NCBI GenBank assembly: GCA_015501595.1
Contig: JADNRX010001149.1
Span: forward strand, 1-13,616
DNA: 13,616 nt
From: Hymenopellis radicata
Taxonomy: Eukaryota > Basidiomycota > Agaricomycetes > Agaricales > Physalacriaceae
Direction of reading: 5' to 3'
This document shows, piece by piece, positions 1-9,256 of this stretch. Every line of letters starts with the position of its first letter. Position 1 is the stretch's first letter. Under the pieces are notes generated by a model that worked only from the letters and a program-made list of their open reading frames with translations, ran no database searches and was not told the DNA's origin. The translations under genes and the position numbers were made by a program.

Positions 1-51
1 ACCGTTCGCGCTAGAAAGGCCAACGCGAGACAATTCCTCTTGTTATTCTAG

Positions 52-329
52 ACTTGCCAAGAATACGGCGTGAATCGACCTAACGAGGTATCAGCATTCC
101 GGACCACAAGGCACGGACTGCACATACATAGGTTGATGCGCCACAATCAATTGTCAGGCATTGCCTGGAAGGCTTTCTGAAGTTCCCTCCCGTCTGCCTT
201 CAGGCGAGCTATGATGCCGTGCTAGTATTAACCAATACGGAAGTGGAACGGTACCTTCTGGTCAAGTTAGACAGCGAAGAGAAGCTGGCACTCGGCGGCT
301 CGTGCCTCAGTCCTCAGTCCGTGAGGTGA
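52..329 (+). CDS. Possible 3' exons of an unidentified gene entering from the left edge
   Basis: Two exons can be read at 52-87 and 132-329, separated by a 44-nt GT...AG stretch (88-131). The first starts after an acceptor-like TTCTAG at 46-51 and reads TCQEYGVNRPNE. The second continues in phase 0 as VDAPQSIVRHCLEGF and later TNTEVERYLLVKLDSEEKL, ending at a TGA (327-329). The second frame is open for 65 codons, has no internal ATG, and its composition (balanced acidic, basic and hydrophobic residues) looks like real protein. The only support is open frame, composition and splice-like ends; I recognise no family. GTGAGG at 321 could be another donor, so the true end may lie further right. 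The 5' part, if any, is outside the window. It could also be a decayed fragment. Confidence 0.28.
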
Positions 330-1235
330 TCCGCCTCTTGTATTGCTCGCAGGACTTCAGAGAGTCAAGTATATGTTCATACATCATAGGAGCTTTAGAC
401 TGGCGGGTGAACGCGAAGGTGGGTAGCGATATCCAAGCACAGGACAGGGTCAAGCGCGAGACCAGAATTGTGCGGAAAGGCAAGGATTCCGTACAAACGC
501 GATGAATATTCTCATTTGCGCCTTTTAAATGTGTAATAAATCAGCGAGGGGAAAGAGGGAAAGAGTACAACTCCGCACAGCCAACTATCCGACTCGTCGC
601 GGTGGATTTTGACAAATGGAGCGCACCTAAATTTGGGAGTCCGTAATAGCTGGTCGAATGGGCGCATGGTATTAACAGCGGTCAGGAGAGGTAGAATAGC
701 GCAGTTTCTGAGAGAACGGCACGGACAAGATGCAAAGGCAGGAAAGAGAAAGCATGACCCACATGAACCCCGACATTTCCTGATCGTCCTGTCCGGGCCG
801 CTAACGCGTTTTGCCCTCAACCTCGGGTGCATGCATATCTGACATTATCACTTGTCGGACAGGACCAGCTGGTCAATTGGGTCAACTCCACGTCCACGTT
901 TGTTCCAGTGAATGCTGTTCTTAGTACTTTCCCACTGCCTTGAATATGACTGTCTCGAAGGGTTCACAAGTCACTGGGGACCCGGGAAACCCTCTTCATC
1001 GGACGCATTCCCTGGAGTATTCGCAGCGACAATGTCGCCGCCCGAGGACTCCCCGCATGCACTCGACACCCTATCACTACACGTCAGCTTTGCCATCGCG
1101 TCACAAGCCCTCGTTTGTCTTGACCAAGTCGGCTGCTCGGTGAGACTCTTCCTTCCTTCGCCCATTAGGACGGACAGTCGCTCAGGACTCGAGGACTCGA
1201 GAAACACGCCAGCAAGCTAGGCATTGCAGACTGCA
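330..1235. other. 906 bp without a recognisable gene
   Basis: I found no convincing coding region, RNA gene or mobile-element end here. The longest open frames (about 512-832 on the minus strand and 912-1220 on the plus strand) are low-complexity or basic/serine-rich in composition, have no plausible splice partners, and overlap other equally open frames. The one structural feature is a perfect 10-bp inverted pair (GTCCTGTCCG at 786-795 and its complement at 856-865), too weak to interpret. The stretch lies downstream of both flanking genes: the possible plus-strand gene ending at 329 and the minus-strand membrane gene ending at 1236. It is therefore probably a 3'-3' spacer. Confidence 0.5.
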
Positions 1236-2828
1236 CTAAAATACTATACAGTCCCCATAAGCCATAATCATCTGTGACACCACAACCATACCACCAATCG
1301 CGGGCACCGCGGCTACAACGCGCATACCAAGATCTATCCACATCGCCACCTGCGGATTTCCCGTAACATTTATAATCGGCGAACCGAAGCTCATCCTAAA
1401 GCCGAACCCGAGTCCATACGCGCATCCACACGCAAGCCAGGTCATTGTCCAGACCCTCTGCGCCAATGTGCTATTCCCCTCGTTGAAGTTACTCAGTCCG
1501 CCGATAATCCCAAGAGGAACACCAACGACGACGAGGAAGCACAGGATGAAGTTCATCGAGACACCGAGGGAATAACCAGCCGGTAAGATGTCTACCGCAG
1601 GCAAAGCTTTTCGTATTCGCTTGAGCCAGATTGGAAGACTCGCGGAAGGCCTACACTGAAAGGGCGCGCAGGCGGGTATGGAGATGTCGGGGTCAACTTC
1701 GTACGGCTTCGTCTCCAGCACCACAGCATCTCGCGGATTGGAACCCGACTTGTCGTTTATTATCGCATCGTCCGAAGACGCAAGCTGTATTGGGGCACCC
1801 AATGTTAAGGGCACCAATGCTCCCACCGTTCCATCAAACTGCTTTCCATGGCGATGCTCCAGCTCGTCCATGACCTCCGAGCGAACGACGAAGACTGAAG
1901 AATAGGCCGGCATCAGCAGACTCCCGAGAAGGTTGACGACGGACATGATAGTGTACGGCGCGACCGTCAATGAGAACGACGCGTATCCGAATTGCTTGAT
2001 CAGATCTTTACGGCCATTGTAGAGTGTATAGGAAGAGAAGATGGTTTGGAAGATGGCAACTATGATCTTGGCGCTGTTGAGAGACGCCGAGATGTGGATT
2101 GTAGGCTGGGAGATAGGAGAAGCGATCACGGCGTTTGGGGAACGCATGCGTAGGCGTAACCTGTGGGTAGGGCCTTGAGTGCACCGTGTATACGGCGCAA
2201 TGATTCGAATGTATGGCCTCGTGGGACGTCGTCGGTGAACTGCCACCCCGGAATAAACGATGGGTGTGTAGCCATTTTGGTCTGTATATTCTCCATCTTA
2301 CGGCCTGTGAGGGAATGGACCTGCATAACAAAAGGACAGTTGGAAATGGCTGTGTAACAAAACCAAAGCATACACACCGATGCGCTGTTATGCCATGTAT
2401 GGCATGCCCAAGTACAGGACGCCAGTTTTCTGTTCTTACGACCATACACAGCGCCCCAGCTGCCGCCGCCTTCTGCAGGTCACCGTGTTTCCGGTTGACC
2501 GTAACAAGAATTCCACGAGCTATAGTGTTCACTCCGCGCGACACCCCAGTCGCCGGGAACAACAACGCCGTCACGAAACTAAGTAGCTGGTGAAACGGGG
2601 ACTCCCTGGGAACGTCTGAGTCGTCGCAGCATGCATAACATAGTTGGCGAGGATAAACGAGAATACTGTGTACCCCGTAGATGGTGTACATAGGAGGTTT
2701 GGTTCGCCGTGGTTTGTCACATTATCGGGGAGGGTGATGTTCGAGGAGGACTCGGCGGCGAGTAGGGGTATGGAGGCGACGTTAGGAATAGAAAGGCATA
2801 ATGATAGTGCGAGGGTAGTCCAAGCCAT
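1236..2828 (-). CDS. Multi-pass membrane protein with signal peptide, fungal family of unknown function (two frame breaks)
   Basis: Exon 1 runs 2828-2416 and exon 2 2320-1236, separated by a 95-nt intron (donor GTACTT at 2415, acceptor ATGCAG at 2321). I chose the ATG at 2828 because it opens a typical signal peptide (MAWTTLALSLCLSIPNVAS); an ATG nine codons upstream (2855) is possible. Features in order: a lumenal CTPSTGYTVFSFILANYVMHAAT segment, an ALLFPATGVSRG segment, KAAAAGALCMVVRTENWRP, a TDDVPRGHTFESLRRIHG loop, GYAYACVP, then about five hydrophobic segments near the C-terminus. It resembles a lineage-specific agaricomycete membrane family; its function is unknown to me. The frame breaks near 2592 and 2128, both at CCCC. 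One extra C at each gives a continuous product of about 499 aa, so these are either real lesions or homopolymer undercalls. No substitution stops are present. Confidence 0.72.
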
Positions 2829-3107
2829 GCTATGAAGGGACTCCAATGAGATCACAGGAATCCATCATGATATAAAAGCTTCCGGGAATAAGAAGCCCCC
2901 TTGGGTATCCCAGCATCCCATGTTCGGTGTTCTTCTGTTACACAGCCCGTGATGCGAGATCTCTATCGGATCTAGGTATGGAGGAGGTGGCAGAGCAAGG
3001 TAGTGTGACTGAATGGACATGGGGTTATTGATTAACGTCACCAACATGGACTCTTCGGGGTAAACGAAGCTTTATACGTGTTAAAACAACTGAGGGATGT
3101 GTTATAG

Positions 3108-4768
3108 CTACTTCGACTTGACCCCATGCACTGGCTTCAAGGCAGAAAGAAGAACGACCTTGGCTTTCAGAACAACCTGTCCAGCGGCACTCCCCGAGTC
3201 ATCCGACTCGATTCTCTCGTTGAACAGCCCCAGCTCGCATGTACACACCACAGTGTCCGTCTTCTTGACCCTCTTCGTACCGTACAGATCTTCCATCACG
3301 TTGTCGTCCGCCGGATCACCATAGTTCACCACAGCCAGCTTAATGTCTTCCGATATCATCTCCTCGCCCATGCTCCGGTCCAGCGAGACGACCAAATTCG
3401 CCATATCAGATATCCGCCTCCCGAACAACTCTTGTAATGCCGCCTTTGGATTGGCGGCTGACCAGCCCATAAGGGGAAGAACCAGTAGAATGTTGTCGAC
3501 GAGAGCCTCCACTGCGAGACGCTTGCATACATCAGCGTGTACGTATTTGGACTGGTGGCGTGTCATGGCGCGCCATCTGCCAGCAACAGAAGGCGAATCT
3601 ACATATCATCAGTGTTAGATGACATTTCTCGTTGTTCAAGAAGGGAGCTTACTTGATAAACGAATCTGGTCGTAGAGCGACGCGATACTCGCGCTGACCT
3701 GATAGTCAACGCTCCACACTCCAACAATCGCGACACAGGACTGCACGAAAGAGGCCTGAATACCGGCGGTGATGAGAATTTCGCGTGTATCGGGGTCCTG
3801 AGCCGGGGTCAAGAGGTCCACAAGGCCTCTGCTGAGCCACTGGGATGCTCGTTGAACACTTGCCTCGTCAAGGTCTGCGCTAGGCTTGGAAAAATCAAGG
3901 GTATCAGCCATGAATGCGGCCGTCTGGAAGATCTCGGAGTTCAAGGACTTTGTAATCTCCTTCAACTCCTCGATAGATATCGAATCCGCTTTAGATAGGT
4001 ACATCTGTGCGTCGTTGAGCTCCTGCGTACGAACGTGCAAGAGGTCTTGGTCGCTCTGACGGAGAGCGCGCTCCGCGCGAACGTCCTTTTCGAACTGCGC
4101 TATGCGGGACTGCGATGAACGTTCGAGATCAGCAAGGCGTTGGCGAAGGGATCTGTTGGTGGATTTGTAGTCGTCGAGCTTTGATATAAGAGCGTCAACA
4201 TCGTGGCCAGCAGGAATGTTGAAATAGCGACGAAGACGGTCCCATGCTCCAGAAGAGCCAGAGAGCTGTTGTCTGAGCTCCAGGGTCTCTCTGCGAAGCC
4301 GGTCATTGTCCGCGTATAGTGAGGCAATGAGATTCTTGTCCTGGACGAATGCTGAGTCTGGCACGGCTCCCACCTGGAAAATTATGAGATCCGACTCTGT
4401 TTTTTAAAGGGCGTGTATCAGGCACTCACTGGAGTCGCGCTTCTCGGAGAGACACAACCCGCTGCAACTTCATCGTTGTTCAAAAAGTTGTGAACCCTGG
4501 TACCGCCGCCGTGGGAGATGGAACCACGTTCAGGACATCCGGGACTGCTGTCTCTACAATCCAGGCAATGCGGAGAGGGGTTCGCAGCAGCAGCAGCATA
4601 AGATGGCCGAGAAGGAGCATACATAGTGGCATGCACGTTCGTTGACGGAGTAAGTGGCGGGTGTGTAACGTCAAGTGCGTGACGGTGGCTAGATACGATG
4701 TCTTGTCTACGGTCCATGATAGGGAGACTGGCTGATTGACGATGGATGAAAGAGAACAAAGAAGCCAC
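3108..4768 (-). CDS. Coiled-coil protein, LNxEIFQTAA family, paralogue A
   Basis: Three exons (4768-4430, 4373-3653, 3598-3108) join through introns of 56 nt (GTGAGT...TTCCAG) and 54 nt (GTAAGC...ATGTAG), giving 516 aa without any frame break. Residues 1-113 are low-complexity, Ser/Pro/Ala-rich, with a CLDC...C cluster near 68-78. A coiled coil covers roughly 124-235 (for example NDRLRRETLELRQQL). The block LNSEIFQTAAFMAD follows at about 257-270, and a C-terminal domain contains PSVAGRWRAMTRH and ends VVLKAKVVLLSALKPV. The same blocks, in the same order, occur in the neighbour at 5203-6527, so the two are tandem paralogues. Unlike that neighbour, this copy has no N-terminal membrane anchor. 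I believe these blocks recur in large agaricomycete families of unknown role. The start is the first ATG of the open exon; MDRRQD at residue 18 is an alternative. Confidence 0.8.
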
Positions 4769-5202
4769 GGAAGCATTAGTTTGATTGACGGAATGAAAGA
4801 CGGCCCTTTGACCGAGGGTGGCCTCGTGTTGTGTGGCGCCGTCCAGAGCGTTAATGAGCGCTTAAAGAATTGTGTTGAATGGTAATGTTAAGTCAATTTG
4901 GATATAGCGGCTTGAAGCATATAGCACACGCATGCTCCTTGAATGAAAATCTTTGAGTTGCGTAACAGACAGACAACGCCCATTGACGAAGTAACAGTAA
5001 GTTGGGTTCAAGTCAGTGTCAGTTGAGAGCAGGTTGAGAGTCAACTTTAGTGGCAACAAGCAACGCCGCCCGGTCCGCAGTTGGTCCGGCGTCGGACAGA
5101 TTGATCCGAACTTTTTTGTTTTCGACGGTCATGGAACGTTGGTAGGTCGACGAAAATGGTAAAGGCGTGGTCCAAAAACAGAAACAAAATCTTCAGTACT
5201 GA
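4769..5202. promoter_or_regulatory. Intergenic spacer: promoter side of coiled-coil gene A, 3' side of gene B
   Basis: This 434-bp spacer separates two head-to-tail minus-strand paralogues, so it should hold the 3' UTR of gene B and the promoter of gene A. The stretch around 5067-5110 is rich in CGG/CCG triplets (GGTCCGCAG, TTGGTCCGGCG, GTCGGACAG, GATCCG), the core triplets of fungal Zn2Cys6 regulator sites, followed by a T-rich run (ACTTTTTTGTTTT). No TATA box is obvious near the gene A start. That these triplets are binding sites is inference only. Confidence 0.3.
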
Positions 5203-6527
5203 CTACCCCGTTATGTAGACGCTCGTTTCGTCGCCAAGTCCCGATCCCCACAACGCTTGCGCTTTGAGCAGCACCTTTCGTCCAGCAATCCCATCCGCTT
5301 CCCGAACCTGTGCAATCCCTAAATCTGTCGTACAGATGAAACTTCCGGGATCACCTTGATTTTCCAGAAGCTCCTCGCTGCATGGGGAACCAGGACGGGG
5401 GCATACGACGAAGAGGTCAGACGAGATAACCTCCTCTCCGATGAAGGTGTTGAGGCGCATTGCCTTCTTCGCCAGCGTCCAAATCGAATCCGAGAATCTT
5501 TCAACGGTTTTCCCAGCCCGTTCAGTTCCAACTCCTAGACATTCCAACACTTCGTAAAGCGCTCGAGCCATTTGGTTGAAGCTATGTTGGTGCCAAGTGT
5601 CCCGGTCTTGCACGTTCGATAGGCATTTTCGCGTAATGGAGCGCCATTTGCCAGCGACACTCGGATCTTCTAAATGACAGTGAGTACGATAGCAAATATG
5701 TGTATTTCCTACTCACCAAACTTTTGAACATAGTCATACATGCCCACAACGCTCGCTTCTTCGATACTCTCAACGGCCTTCGTCCACGAGCTACTGGTAT
5801 ATTCTGCTGTCCTGCACAGCGTGGTCTGGATGGCAATTTGAACTAGGAATTCGAACTCGCTGTGGGGCGCCTGAAGTAATTCTGTCAACGCTACCCCAAC
5901 ATAGCGCGTCAAGGCATCTTTGGCGCGCTCGTCGCAGTGCTCCACCACCTCGGGCTTGACCTCGAGAAATTCCGAGATGGCCGCCGCAGTCTGGAAGATA
6001 TCGGCATTGAGTCTCTCGACGAGGTCCTTCACGTCCGCTCCAGAGACCCCATCAGAGGTGGTCAGAAATGCTTGTGCCGTAGTGAGCTCTCCCGTACGCT
6101 CGGCTAGCAAGCTCTGCACCTCCTTCGCCGCCCTCTGCTCTTCCTCCAGATCCACCGTGGCGGCGTGAAGCAAAGTCTGGTGATGCTGGAGCTGGCCGCG
6201 TGTAGATCCGAGTTCAAATCGCGTCTTCTTCCACTCGGCCTCGCAGTCGGACAGTGCGCGCTCGAGTCTGTTGCTTTCTTTGAGACGGGAAGCGGAGAGT
6301 TCTTTCAGGGACTGGATTTCGGCGTTGGACGCGACGCTGGCAGCGCGCAACTGGGATATGAGGGCGTCCTTGCGTTTTGCGTCGGACCTCATAGCCTCCA
6401 ACTCCTCCTGGCAGTCATGGACGTGTCGTTTGAGTTTGTGGGTTTTAAACACGGCGAGGAACGACATGCTAGCGCACACGGCCAAGATCAAAGGCTTCTT
6501 GAGGTCGGATGAAAGGTGAGACGTCAT
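5203..6527 (-). CDS. Membrane-anchored coiled-coil protein, LNxEIFQTAA family, paralogue B
   Basis: Two exons (6527-5717 and 5669-5203) flank a 47-nt intron (GTGAGT...ATTTAG), giving 425 aa with no frame break. I chose the ATG at 6527 because it places a short polar N-terminus and KK directly before one hydrophobic segment (PLILAVCASMSFLAVF, about 12-27), a likely signal anchor. An in-frame ATG at 6608 would add 27 residues. A long heptad-like coiled coil covers about 34-152 (LKELSASRLKESNRLERAL and similar). LNADIFQTAAAISEFLE follows at about 173-189. The C-terminal domain reads EDPSVAGKWRSITRK across the splice junction and ends near VLLKAQALW. Order and motifs match paralogue A, which lies 434 bp downstream on the same strand. 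The coiled coil suggests self-assembly or a membrane-tethered scaffold, but no function is established. The 5' end faces the Hsp70 gene. Confidence 0.82.
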
Positions 6528-6805
6528 GGTATATGGAAAGACGCGAGTTTGGCTGATGTTTGCCCTGGGTCGCATGTCAGAAAGTATCCGCGCACGACAC
6601 GAGGCCAAATGCTAAAGCTTTGTCTTTCATCCTTTGAATAAGCGCTTTCATGTATGATCGGCCTTTCATCTCGCCTCCGTGCTCCCCTTCTAGATGGCAC
6701 GCCCTTGCAACCATTCACACACGAGGCGCACATTCCCTTTTGGAAACTCTTCCATCGAAAGCCTTCTTATGCAGTCGAAGTGAATCGACAGTCTCAACTC
6801 TTGCC
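6528..6805. promoter_or_regulatory. Divergent intergenic (shared promoter) region
   Basis: These 278 bp lie between the starts of coiled-coil gene B (minus) and the Hsp70-like gene (plus), so both promoters must sit here. From 6742 to 6766 GAA and TTC triplets alternate as GAA-4-TTC-4-GAA-4-TTC, with two more GAA further on (within TCGAAGTGAA, 6775-6784). Heat-shock elements are built from alternating GAA/TTC, but the canonical spacing is 2 nt, so this is only suggestive. No clear TATA box is seen. Confidence 0.35.
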
Positions 6806-9190
6806 ATGCAACTCCCCGTCATGTCCGCTCGCAAGCCATACACTGGTGCTTTTCGGAAGCTCATCCTCGCGTTCGATGTGGGCACCACGTACTCTGGAGT
6901 GTCTTATGCGATTTTGGATCCAGGAAAAGTCCCGGTTATACAAGGTGTAACGAGGTATGCATCAATTTCCTTTCATCGTCGACCACACCACACTTAATTA
7001 CTCGTTTCGTAGATATCCAGCCCAGCAAAAGGTTGGCGGCGACTCAAAGATCCCCACTATCATCTACTACGATGCCCGAGGAAATGTTAAGGCTGTCGCG
7101 CAGAGGCCCTCGATGAAGCCTTCCTGGAGAAGGCCGAAGACGAAGGGTACACCAAGGTCGAATGGTTAGTGTTCCATTTACTGTTCTGTCGTATCTCGTT
7201 TTCAAATCAGTGACAGGTTCAAGCTCCACCTCCGACCGAAGGCCCTTGCCGCCTCCCACATAACAGATGCAGATATCCCCGCGCTCCCTCTGGGTAAGAC
7301 TGCGCTTGACATCTTCGCCGACTTTCTGCGCTACTTGTTTGCCGCTGCCAAGACGTACATCATTGAGACGACGCCTTCTGGTGCATCCTTCTGGTCCTCT
7401 ATCGAGCACCATATCGATTTTATCCTGACTCACCCCAACGGCTGGGAGGGTCAGCAGCAAGGATTGATGCGACGAGCTGCGGTTGTGGCAGGTCTTATCG
7501 AAGATGGAATTGGGCAGGATCGACTGCAGTTCGTAACCGAAGGAGAAGCCAGTTTGCATTTCTGCATTAACAAGAAACGTCTTGACCAAGGACCAAATCG
7601 TAAGCCGGCAACGCTCGTCTTCTTCGTCCTCGTTCTTCAGCTAATGGTTAAACAGAATGGGAAAGGTATCATCATCGTCGATGCTGGTGGTGGAACTGTC
7701 GACCTCAGCGCATATGCGAACAAGGCGAACAAGGACAACGCTTTCGAAGAAATCGCACCTACTGAATGTGAGCACTCTTTCGTCCCTCTGTCGATCTCGG
7801 CTTACATTCCGTTTAGGTCGTCTCCAAGGTTCTGTATTAGTCGGTCGTCGAGCCCGAGCTCACATTGAAGGTCTGTAGTACTTTATTCTATGTATCATAA
7901 ACAGTAGCACTGATGGGCCTACACAGCCAAACTCCGAAATAGTAAATTTGCGCTGCCGAAGATGTCAATCAATATGGCGAACGTCTTCGACAAATCCACC
8001 AAACTCAGTTTCCGTACTTCCAGTGAACCAGCATATATCAGATTCGGAAGTGCGCGCGACAAAGATCTTGCTGTTGATATTCGTAAACGGACAGCTCAAG
8101 CTTGATGGGTACGTTTCAGCATCGACTTCTTACCGCCGTCAGCTCATTTTGTGACAGCGAGACTGTATCAGGCTTCTTCGAACCTTCAATCCAAGCGATT
8201 ATCGATGCTATCAAGACGCAGAAAGGAGACTCTTCCATTGATGTCTTGGTTAGTACACACGCCATGTCAACTCCTCGATTATGCTTATTTGAGCCACAGA
8301 CTGTCCTTCTTGTGGGCGGATTTGCCGCGAGCGACTGGCTCTTCGGCCAGCTCCGAGATACCTTGGCTCAGTCTCGCATGACGGTCTGCAGACCTGATGG
8401 GCATGTGTGAGTACGCTTATGAAGATTCTACAAACCGTAGCACTCACCTGGCCGTGTTTGCTAGCAACAAGGCAGTAGCGGATGGTGCCATTTCCTTCTA
8501 TCTCGACCACTTCGTTTCCGCTCGAGTGGCAAACTTGACGTATGGGGTTGGAATAGGTACCACTTTTGATTGCGATGACCCCGAACATCTGCAGCGGTCC
8601 ACCAGACGTACTATGACGCGTCAGGTGTAAGATGCGTCAGGGGTGCGTTTTCGTGTATCTTGGAAAAGGTTGGTCTTTTCCTTATCAAAAAACGAAAGAT
8701 TCAAACCGCTTTGCAGGGCACACGAGTGAACGAAGAGACCGAGTTCCGCGAGCCGTATATACAGAACAGCACACATGTGTCAACACTCCGGTCGATATCA
8801 GTCGATATCATAAGCTATCGTGGCCCTTTGCCGTATGCGAAATGGTTGGACTTGGCGCCTTGTATGTTTCTTAAATCATGGCATAACAAACACCTAAATT
8901 TGCAACTTAGACTCCTTTTCGACCTTATGCACTGTTACCGCGGACACATCAGGTGTTCCCAAAAGGCAAATTCCACCTCTGACAGCACACGGATCATATC
9001 ATTACCACCTGGACTTTGAAGTCGTTCTACTGTTTGGACTTACCGAGTTGAAGGCGCAGATCGCGTGGAATGAGAACGTACGTCCTCACCGTTTGTTTCT
9101 CAGCATCGTATTCATTCTTGTCGATAGGGAGTTGAAAGACGCAGCCCTGCGACCATCGTCTACGATAGTGTCCTTCAGTCTCGCCAATAG
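6806..9190 (+). CDS. Hsp70-family (HSPA12-like) ATPase, 12 exons, six single-base indels
   Basis: Exons: 6806-6954, 7013-7164, 7217-7599, 7656-7767, 7817-7870, 7927-8108, 8158-8248, 8300-8406, 8465-8668, 8717-8861, 8911-9077, 9128-9190; introns are 48-58 nt. All three actin-like ATPase nucleotide motifs are present: phosphate 1 (ILAFDVGTTYSG), phosphate 2 (IIIVDAGGGTVDLSAY) and the adenosine motif (TVLLVGGFAASDWL). THPNGWEG, ECRLQGSV and the ending RRSPATIVYD suggest the fungal HSPA12-like branch rather than canonical Hsp70. Homology breaks frame at about 7100 (-1), 7575-7577 (AAA, +1), 7950 (-1), 7972 (+1), 8088 (+1) and 8600 (-1). The lengths of exons 2, 3, 6 and 9 are off by exactly these amounts. 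With the indels corrected the product is about 602 aa. No substitution stop and no broken splice site is seen. It may be a young pseudogene or contain sequence errors. An alternative start is the ATG at 6821. Confidence 0.85.
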
Positions 9191-9256
9191 CTACTTTCCA
9201 TCAAGTCTAACAATCATGTACTTTTCGGCAACCTTACTATGCTTGCTACATACCAC
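9191..9256. other. Short convergent intergenic spacer
   Basis: Only 66 bp separate the Hsp70-like stop (9190, plus) from the coiled-coil gene stop (9257, minus). The two genes converge, so their 3' UTRs must overlap on opposite strands. I see no distinct terminator-like structure. Confidence 0.6.

Noticed and set aside
512..832. Minus-strand 106-codon open frame
   Set aside because: Its Cys/Arg/Ser-rich composition has no motif, and it overlaps an equally open plus-strand frame. There are no splice or start features.
912..1220. Plus-strand 102-codon open frame
   Set aside because: No recognisable domain. Three frames are open at once over the same stretch, which indicates composition rather than coding.
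2111..2165. 55-nt intron to explain the second frame break of the membrane gene
   Set aside because: The only GT...AG pair (GTTACG to CCCAG) does not restore the downstream frame and would remove the conserved GYAYACVP segment.
6650..6805. N-terminal extension of the Hsp70-like gene from the ATG at 6650
   Set aside because: The extra residues are Ser/Arg/His-rich and unlike the family, which normally begins shortly before the DVGTT motif. The ATG at 6806 or 6821 fits better.
7335..7868. Hsp70 exons 3-4 read as a single uninterrupted frame
   Set aside because: The intervening 7600-7655 has a GTAAGC donor, a CTAAT branch and an AACAG acceptor. Splicing it and removing one A at 7575-7577 gives the expected VLTKDQI-NGKG join. 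Reading through inserts a hydrophobic run out of place before the phosphate-2 motif.
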